Source: Planctomycetota bacterium (GTDB taxonomy: Bacteria > Planctomycetota > Brocadiia > Brocadiales > Bathyanammoxibiaceae). Taken from it: a stretch of 9,262 nt of DNA. Made by a program: the position numbers and the translations under genes. The stretch is taken from positions 1 through 9,262 of the forward strand of contig JAUVQR010000038.1 in the NCBI GenBank assembly GCA_030598065.1, given 5' to 3'. Below are positions 5,367 to 9,262 of the stretch, one piece after another (position 1 is the stretch's first letter; each line of letters begins with the position of its first letter). The notes under the pieces are model-generated. The model was not told where the DNA came from and ran no database searches. It saw only the letters and a program-made list of their open reading frames with translations.

Positions 5367-6125
5367 TTACCGTTTACAATTCCATTCCTTGAGTGCGTAT
5401 TTCTCCGCCCGAAGTCTTGCTGACAATTCTTGTTCTTCTTCGGTAAGGATATGATTAGCTAGCTTCACGCCTGCGACGTGCACGACTGCAGCGGCCATGG
5501 CGTCTATTAGATCATCTGCATGGATGCTGCCGTCGCAAAGGGTGACATATCCCTGGACCAGCGTGGCGCCCCGCATCCTCCTTGCCGCGTAGCCCGCGAC
5601 CTTCCGGCCCTTGTAAATGGCATCGTATGGGCAGAGACTTGACGCGCACAGCCTTGAGTTAGTGCTCGCCCTCTTCGTCTTCGTCCTATCCCACAGGGTC
5701 ACGGAAAGGCCCAGACGGCCCAACGCCTCGGTCACACAGCGGCCCAGGAGGGCGTAAAGGCCGGTGATGCCATTATGCGGCCGGTACGCGCCGCTATTCT
5801 TGGGCATTACCAGTGAGAAGCTTGGCCCGGCATCATGAACAACTGTGGCGCCGCCTGTGGGTCTGCGGACGATACTGGCATCGTCTGGCAGGACACCGGG
5901 CTCCAGCCCGCCAAGCACGTCAGACATTTTTTGTGAGTAGCCGATAGAAACAGAGCCGGGCATCCAGCGGTATATGCGCAGCGAAGGTACTGTATTGGTG
6001 GCAGCGCCGGCATGCGCCGTCGTTCGTAAAATGGCCTCGTCCACGGCCATATTCGTGGCGGCGGCCTGTGGCGGATCAAGTATCAGCCTCCAGTTACTGC
6101 CGGGCTTCATGACTGAATCGTTCAT
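5367..6125 (-). CDS. Octanoyltransferase/lipoate-protein ligase family protein, LipM-like
   Basis: A 252-aa protein of the BPL_LplA_LipB superfamily, which transfers octanoyl or lipoyl groups to the lysine of lipoyl domains such as GcvH. Visible features are the N-terminal NMAVDEAIL, the substrate-pocket motif RRPTGGATVVHD (87-98) and KGRKVAGYAARR (172-183) with the conserved Lys175. Cys160 lies 15 residues before that lysine, the spacing I recall for the catalytic cysteine of Bacillus LipM, with the aligned Tyr167 also kept. This favours an octanoyl-ACP:protein transferase over an ATP-using ligase, though Cys165 is also nearby and the region is divergent. LipM is usually about 280 aa. The gene follows gcvPA, gcvPB and a lipoprotein gene, 9 nt after the last, consistent with lipoylation for glycine cleavage. 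ATG 6125 and ATG 6110 are both possible starts; neither has a strong ribosome binding site. Confidence 0.8.
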   Translation of the reverse strand: MNDSVMKPGSNWRLILDPPQAAATNMAVDEAILRTTAHAGAATNTVPSLRIYRWMPGSVSIGYSQKMSDVLGGLEPGVLPDDASIVRRPTGGATVVHDAGPSFSLVMPKNSGAYRPHNGITGLYALLGRCVTEALGRLGLSVTLWDRTKTKRASTNSRLCASSLCPYDAIYKGRKVAGYAARRMRGATLVQGYVTLCDGSIHADDLIDAMAAAVVHVAGVKLANHILTEEEQELSARLRAEKYALKEWNCKR

Positions 6126-6134
6126 AACCGGTCA

Positions 6135-6329
6135 CTATTGCGGGGACAAAAAATCATCGGCGGCGGGGTTATCTAATTGGTCGAAGGACTCAAGGGATTC
6201 GTTAAAGGCTTCGTTTTTTGTAGGGAAATTTACACCCGACGCTTCAGGGCTTCCCGTTAAACATCCGGTAAGTAGTATTATGATAGTCAGCAACATAATT
6301 CCCCGTATGATTCTAAGGGATGCCGTCAT
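6135..6329 (-). CDS. Small lipoprotein of unknown function
   Basis: A 64-aa protein beginning MTASLRIIRGIMLLTIIILLTGC: two arginines, a hydrophobic core and a lipobox LTGC with Cys at residue 23. It should be exported, lipidated and trimmed to a 42-residue acidic peptide (Glu/Asp-rich, ending FLSPQ). The frame extends to TTG 6359, but that start would put ten residues before an otherwise normal signal peptide. ATG 6296, after CGGGGAATT, would leave a signal without basic residues. It lies 72 nt after gcvPB and 9 nt before the lipM-like gene, same strand. I recognise no family. An entericidin-like or envelope-tethered peptide is possible but unsupported. Why an envelope protein sits between glycine cleavage and lipoylation genes is unclear. 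Confidence 0.6.
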   Translation of the reverse strand: MTASLRIIRGIMLLTIIILLTGCLTGSPEASGVNFPTKNEAFNESLESFDQLDNPAADDFLSPQ

Positions 6330-6401
6330 GAGCCAGGCTGAATCTTGAATGATGAACAAGCTGTTATCTCCCGGTATTGTGTATAAACGTCGTTTGAGCC
6401 G

Positions 6402-7850
6402 TCAGCTAAAGCTCCACCTGAGGTCAGGTTTTCTTGCCGCCTTGACCTCGTCGAGTCTGCCCACAGGCGTATTATGCGGGGCTTTCCTTACCAGCTCCGG
6501 GGTGTTTTGGGCCTCTTCGGCTATCTTTATCATTGCGTCCACAAAGGCGTCAAGCGTCTCCTTGCTCTCTGTCTCTGTTGGTTCTATCATAATTGCTTCT
6601 TCGACTATCAGCGGGAAATATATGGTAGGCGCGTAAAAACCGTAGTCGAGAAGCCTTTTAGCTATGTCAAGCGTGCTGACACCCAGCTTCTTCTGTTTCC
6701 TCCCGGACAATACGAACTCGTGCATGCATCCTTCCGGGTATGGTATATCATAATGCCCTGAAAGTCTCTGCTTCAGATAATTGGCATTTATAACCGCGGC
6801 CTCGCTTACCCCGGAAAGGCCGTCTTGCCCGATGGAGAGCAGGTAGGAATACGCCTTTATGATTACACCGATATTTCCATAAAACGGCTTTACCCGGCCG
6901 ACCGAATCGGGTGCAGCGTAGCCTGGCATATAGGTGCCGTGTTTATGTTCGATGCGCGGCACCGGCAGAAAGGGAGCCAGCGCCTTAGAAACCCCCAGTG
7001 GTCCTGAACCCGGTCCGCCGCCGCCGTGGGGTCCGGTAAAAGTTTTATGCAGGTTGAGGTGGAGAAGGTCTACGCCCATGTCACCCGGCCTCACCCTGCC
7101 CAGCATCGCGTTCATGTTTGCCCCGTCGCAGTATACCAGGCCTCCCGCGTCGTGTAAGGTCTCGCATATCTCCCTTATCTCCGACTCAAAGATACCCAGT
7201 GTGTTTGGGATGGTGACCATAAGGGCGGCGACCTCCGGCGACATGGCCTCCTTAAGGGCCTTGATGTCTATCTGCCCCATTGCGTTTGACTTCACTTCAA
7301 CCACGTCAAAGCCGCAAAGCGCGGCTGAAGCGGGGTTGGTGCCATGCGCCGAGTCCGGGATGATTATCTTTTTTCTGGGTTCGCCTTTTTTTCGGTAGTA
7401 TGCCCTGACAATCATCATCCCGAGCAGTTCCGCCTGCGCTCCCGCGGCTGGCTGAAGCGAAAAATCAGACAGGCCGCAGATCTTTTTCAGCATCCCGGTG
7501 AATTCGTCCAGCAATTGCAAAATACCCTGCACCTGCCCAAAGGGTTGATACGGATGTATTCTCCTGAAACCGTCAAGCCCGGCGACGTCCTCGTGTATCC
7601 TCGGGTTGTACTTCATGGTGCAGGAACCGAGGGGATAAAAGTTTGTGTCAATGCAGTAGTTCATCTGTGAGAGCCTGGTAAAATGACGTATTACGTCAAG
7701 TTCCGAGACCTCCGGTAGCCTGGGAGGCGTTGACCTGCGGTGCCGCCCGGGCAAGATGTCGTCCAGCGGTTTCTCCGGTACGTCCAACGCCGATAGGCGA
7801 ACGCACCGCCGACCCGGTCTTGAGATCTCAAATATCAGTTTCTCGGTCAC
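6402..7850 (-). CDS. gcvPB: Glycine dehydrogenase (decarboxylating) subunit 2, GcvPB
   Basis: The PLP-binding subunit of the split P-protein (482 aa; family about 480-490). With GcvPA it decarboxylates glycine and passes the aminomethyl group to the lipoyl arm of GcvH. Signatures are FEISRPGRR near the N-terminus, FYPLGSCTMKYNPR, PAAGAQAEL, DSAHGTNPASA, YCDGANMNA, and LHLNLHKTFTGPHGGGGPGSGP, which holds the Schiff-base lysine Lys269. PYPEGCMHEFVLS and IEPTETESKETLD complete the C-terminal part. The frame reaches TTG 7865, but GTG 7850 has GGAG at 7858-7861 with 7 nt spacing and gives MTEKLIFEISRPGRR, matching family N-termini. It begins 38 nt after the gcvPA stop. No residue expected for function is missing. 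Confidence 0.96.
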   Translation of the reverse strand: MTEKLIFEISRPGRRCVRLSALDVPEKPLDDILPGRHRRSTPPRLPEVSELDVIRHFTRLSQMNYCIDTNFYPLGSCTMKYNPRIHEDVAGLDGFRRIHPYQPFGQVQGILQLLDEFTGMLKKICGLSDFSLQPAAGAQAELLGMMIVRAYYRKKGEPRKKIIIPDSAHGTNPASAALCGFDVVEVKSNAMGQIDIKALKEAMSPEVAALMVTIPNTLGIFESEIREICETLHDAGGLVYCDGANMNAMLGRVRPGDMGVDLLHLNLHKTFTGPHGGGGPGSGPLGVSKALAPFLPVPRIEHKHGTYMPGYAAPDSVGRVKPFYGNIGVIIKAYSYLLSIGQDGLSGVSEAAVINANYLKQRLSGHYDIPYPEGCMHEFVLSGRKQKKLGVSTLDIAKRLLDYGFYAPTIYFPLIVEEAIMIEPTETESKETLDAFVDAMIKIAEEAQNTPELVRKAPHNTPVGRLDEVKAARKPDLRWSFS

Positions 7851-7857
7851 GCCTTCT

Positions 7858-7861
7858 CTCC
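7858..7861 (-). promoter_or_regulatory. Ribosome binding site that fixes the gcvPB start
   Basis: GGAG on the minus strand, 7 nt before GTG 7850. It lies inside the extra codons of the longer TTG 7865 frame, arguing against that start. Confidence 0.6.
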
Positions 7862-7888
7862 ACAAATATCATACTGAGCTTGCCACTA

Positions 7889-9262
7889 TTACGCCTTCAT
7901 GCGTCCTGGCATTTCCGCGAGCGTCTTTGCCAGCTTATCAATGTCCGCCCTTGTGTTCTTTTCAGTTACACAGAACAACATCGAACCCTCCAGTTCCCTG
8001 TAAAACGAACCCAGCGGCAGTCCGCCTATGATTCCGTTTCTGAAGAGTATGCTGCTTACCGTCGATTCCGCGCCTTTCGGTAGTCTTATGGCGAACTCAT
8101 TGAAGAAGGGCGTGTCTCTTCTAGAAAGTGGCTCAAAACCGTCAAGGGCGCAGATGCGGTCAAAAGCGTAGTGGCTCTTTTGCATGTTTATTTCCGCAAG
8201 CTCTCTAAGCCCGTCCCTGCCAAGTGCCGAAAGGTATATGCAGGTTCTCAACGCCATCAGGTTCTGATTGGTACAAATATTAGAAGAAGCCCTCTGGCGT
8301 CTGATGTGCTGCTCACGCGCCTGAAGTGTCAGGACAAAGCCCCGGCGACCTTTCGCGTCGTTTGTAAGACCGGCAATCCTGCCGGGCATCTTCCTCATAA
8401 GTCCGCTCTTGACTGCGAAGAAACCAACGTGCGGACCACCATATGATATGTAATTCCCAAGGGGCTGCGCGTCTCCAACGGCAACGTCAGCGTCATATTC
8501 CCCCGGCGGCCTTATAATACCAAGGGATACGGGGTTCACGCAGCTTACCAGCAATGCCCCATTTTCATGCGCGGCGTCTGACAACGCGTCCATCTCTTCA
8601 AGGCAACCGAAGAAGTTGGGATTCTGCGCCACCACAGCGGCGGTATCTGTGTCTGTCGCAGCACGGACGTTTTTAGGGTCTGTAACACCGTCAGGCGTGG
8701 CCACCTCAACGACTTCGCCGCCCAGCGGCTTAAGGTATGTGTCAAGTACCTGTCTGTATTCCGGATGAACGGCGGTGGAGACAACCACCTTCTTCCTTTC
8801 GGTATGCCTGATGGCAAGCAGCGCGGCCTCTGCAAGGGCTGACGCTCCGTCGTAGAGGGAGGCATTGGCCACATCCATAGCGGTCAGCTCGGCCACCAGC
8901 GTCTGAAACTCGTATATCGCCTGCAGCGTGCCCTGGCTGGCCTCGGCCTGGTACGGGGTGTAAGCGGTCAGGAATTCACCCCTGGAGGACAGGTGGCCGA
9001 CTATGCTCGGACAGAAGTGGTCGTAGGCCCCCGCACCGAGAAAAGACGCGTATTCATCCAGATTACAATTCTTCTTGCTGAGTTCCTTAAGATGGGCGAA
9101 AAGTTCCTGTTCGGTGACGGCCCCGGGAACGTCCTTTTCCATAGGAAGGGGAGGCCGCTGCAGTTCCTCCGGCACTGTCTTGAAGAGAGCCCCGGCGGAG
9201 TCTACCCCTATCTCCTTCAGCATCTCTTTATTTTCTTGGTCAGTATGGGGGACGTAGTCCAT
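7889..9262 (-). CDS. gcvPA: Glycine dehydrogenase (decarboxylating) subunit 1, GcvPA
   Basis: The N-terminal-type subunit of the two-chain P-protein of glycine cleavage (457 aa; family about 445-450). It begins MDYVPHTDQENKEMLKEIGV, the usual family opening, so the ATG at 9262 is the true start although it touches the window edge. Other family blocks are SFLGAGAYDHFCPSIVGHL, FLTAYTPYQAEASQGTLQAIYEFQT, ELTAMDVANASLYDGASA, VAQNPNFFG, GDAQPLG, SYGGPHVGFFAV, MPGRIAGLT and REQHIRRQRASSNICTNQ. This subunit does not carry the PLP lysine, which is in GcvPB. Its promoter and ribosome binding site are outside the window; gcvH and gcvT, if linked, would lie to the right, upstream in the transcript. First visible gene of the probable gcvPA-gcvPB-lipoprotein-lipM unit. 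Confidence 0.96.
   Translation of the reverse strand: MDYVPHTDQENKEMLKEIGVDSAGALFKTVPEELQRPPLPMEKDVPGAVTEQELFAHLKELSKKNCNLDEYASFLGAGAYDHFCPSIVGHLSSRGEFLTAYTPYQAEASQGTLQAIYEFQTLVAELTAMDVANASLYDGASALAEAALLAIRHTERKKVVVSTAVHPEYRQVLDTYLKPLGGEVVEVATPDGVTDPKNVRAATDTDTAAVVAQNPNFFGCLEEMDALSDAAHENGALLVSCVNPVSLGIIRPPGEYDADVAVGDAQPLGNYISYGGPHVGFFAVKSGLMRKMPGRIAGLTNDAKGRRGFVLTLQAREQHIRRQRASSNICTNQNLMALRTCIYLSALGRDGLRELAEINMQKSHYAFDRICALDGFEPLSRRDTPFFNEFAIRLPKGAESTVSSILFRNGIIGGLPLGSFYRELEGSMLFCVTEKNTRADIDKLAKTLAEMPGRMKA

Overview
The window is ordinary bacterial chromosome, with roughly balanced base composition and many ATA and AGG codons and TTG/GTG starts. It has no phage, plasmid, CRISPR, rRNA or tRNA signal. 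The lineage cannot be fixed from the sequence. A lipobox protein and a split two-subunit glycine decarboxylase point to a bacterium, perhaps from a deep-branching phylum such as Planctomycetota or Nitrospirota; that is a weak inference.

Left part (1-4812). A partial archaeal-type phosphoglycerate mutase gene (apgM-like, TTG start at 674) runs left off the window. It diverges from a rightward cluster: ktrB (K+ translocating subunit), ktrA (NAD-binding RCK regulator), an orphan parA/soj-like ATPase and a PLP-dependent threonine aldolase (ltaE-like). The spacing is tight (11, 30 and 6 bases), so the four are probably co-transcribed. The divergent region has two back-to-back sigma70-like promoters, each with a perfect TTGACA box. 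The rightward one lies downstream of the longest possible ktrB start, which moves that start to GTG at 788.

Centre (4813-5366). This convergent gap holds the unusual material. First comes a 20-codon remnant with the glycine-rich N-terminus of a SIR2-like protein and a good ribosome binding site, cut short by a stop. Next is a 387-bp cassette: a GIY-YIG nuclease gene broken by one missing base, bracketed by two inverted 27-nt imperfect palindromes. Their differences are compensatory in the stem or confined to the loop. It looks like a REP/REPIN-type arrangement built around a GIY-YIG nuclease instead of a RAYT transposase.

Right part (5367-9262, minus strand). In transcription order: gcvPA (start codon at the window edge), gcvPB, a small lipoprotein, and a lipoate ligase/octanoyltransferase-family gene with a LipM-like cysteine. 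GcvPA and GcvPB form the P-protein of the glycine cleavage system. The last gene probably helps supply the lipoyl group needed by GcvH, which is not in the window. The lipoprotein between them has no known role.
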